A program made the position numbers and the translations under genes. Shown here piece by piece: positions 42,482-43,299 of a DNA stretch of 43,299 nucleotides. The stretch covers positions 1-43,299 of the forward strand of contig JAISCL010000103.1 of the NCBI GenBank assembly GCA_031265585.1, in the 5' to 3' direction. The notes beneath the pieces were generated by a model. It was given only the letters and a program-made list of their open reading frames with translations, was not told the DNA's origin and did no database searches. Position 1 is the stretch's first letter, and the number at the start of each line of letters is the position of its first letter. Source of the stretch: Tannerella sp. (GTDB lineage: Bacteria; Bacteroidota; Bacteroidia; Bacteroidales; Tannerellaceae).

Positions 42482-42510
42482 CATTTTTTCTGTCATGACA
42501 GATAAAAATG
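42482..42510. repeat. 29-bp inverted repeat upstream of gdhA
   Basis: A perfect 14-bp palindrome TCTGTCATGACAGA (42489-42502) is extended on both sides by CATTTTT and AAAAATG with one bulged base. It lies 63 bp upstream of the gdhA -33 region and could be a regulator site or a bidirectional terminator-like hairpin. Confidence 0.6.
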
Positions 42511-42572
42511 AGAAAAAGCACCCGTTATGATAGCATTTTTCCTGAAAAAGTAAACTTTTTTGTAATAAAAGG

Positions 42573-42602
42573 CTTGTTTTTTCAAAAAAACAGTTACCTT
42601 TG
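42573..42602 (+). promoter_or_regulatory. Promoter of gdhA
   Basis: CTTG (42573-42576) and TACCTTTG (42595-42602) are 18 bp apart; the -33 has one mismatch. The leader is about 29 nt. Confidence 0.6.
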
Positions 42603-42621
42603 CGATCGCAAATTAATATAA

Positions 42622-43299
<678 letters not shown>

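Overview
The window reads as a chromosomal segment of a Bacteroidales bacterium. Many upstream regions carry the Bacteroidetes promoter pattern (a TTTG near -33 and TAnnTTTG near -7). Shine-Dalgarno sequences are mostly absent, and lipoproteins and exported glycan enzymes are common. A very large surface protein ends in a type IX secretion (T9SS) sorting domain. T9SS argues against Bacteroides proper and towards families such as Tannerellaceae or Dysgonomonadaceae; that placement is inference.

Layout. 1-1433 is the 3' end of a GH78 alpha-L-rhamnosidase, followed by decayed coding fragments. 1849-3990 is a minus-strand histidine kinase/response regulator pair. 4156-5040 encodes what looks like only the cytoplasmic tail of a Bacteroidetes PiT phosphate transporter. 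5028-6824 is typA/bipA. 7216-12491 is a compact fructan-type operon: GH172 lipoprotein, GH32, PfkB fructokinase and MFS permease, with no SusC/SusD pair. 12548-17253 holds glf (UDP-galactopyranose mutase), a Yip1-like membrane protein, a beta-propeller lipoprotein, a cardiolipin synthase and rsmD. 17241-23772 is housekeeping: DUF3822, a conserved membrane-anchored protein, a RecD-like helicase, then an operon with rsmI, a coiled-coil lipoprotein and a YjjG-like HAD phosphatase. 24004-31749 is the 2581-residue T9SS surface protein.

32735-39744 is a six-gene operon: a Tat-exported Gfo/Idh/MocA oxidoreductase, two DUF6807 proteins, a mannonate-type SDR, mannonate dehydratase (uxuA) and a second, lipoprotein Gfo/Idh/MocA protein. 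A DUF1080 (3-keto-disaccharide hydrolase family) protein lies nearby on the other strand, next to an FkbM methyltransferase. Together they suggest an oxidoreductive (3-keto) route for breaking glycosides, feeding hexuronates through mannonate. The window ends in the 5' part of glutamate dehydrogenase (gdhA).

The most unusual non-coding signal is a set of four intergenic arrays (about 1632-1708, 6968-7076, 32363-32469, 40323-40406). Each has three to five tandem units of about 21-25 bp built round a palindrome or near-palindrome. The sequences differ but the geometry is alike. Two of the arrays follow copies of a roughly 30-bp dispersed repeat (copies at 6901, 23801, 40201 and 40280).
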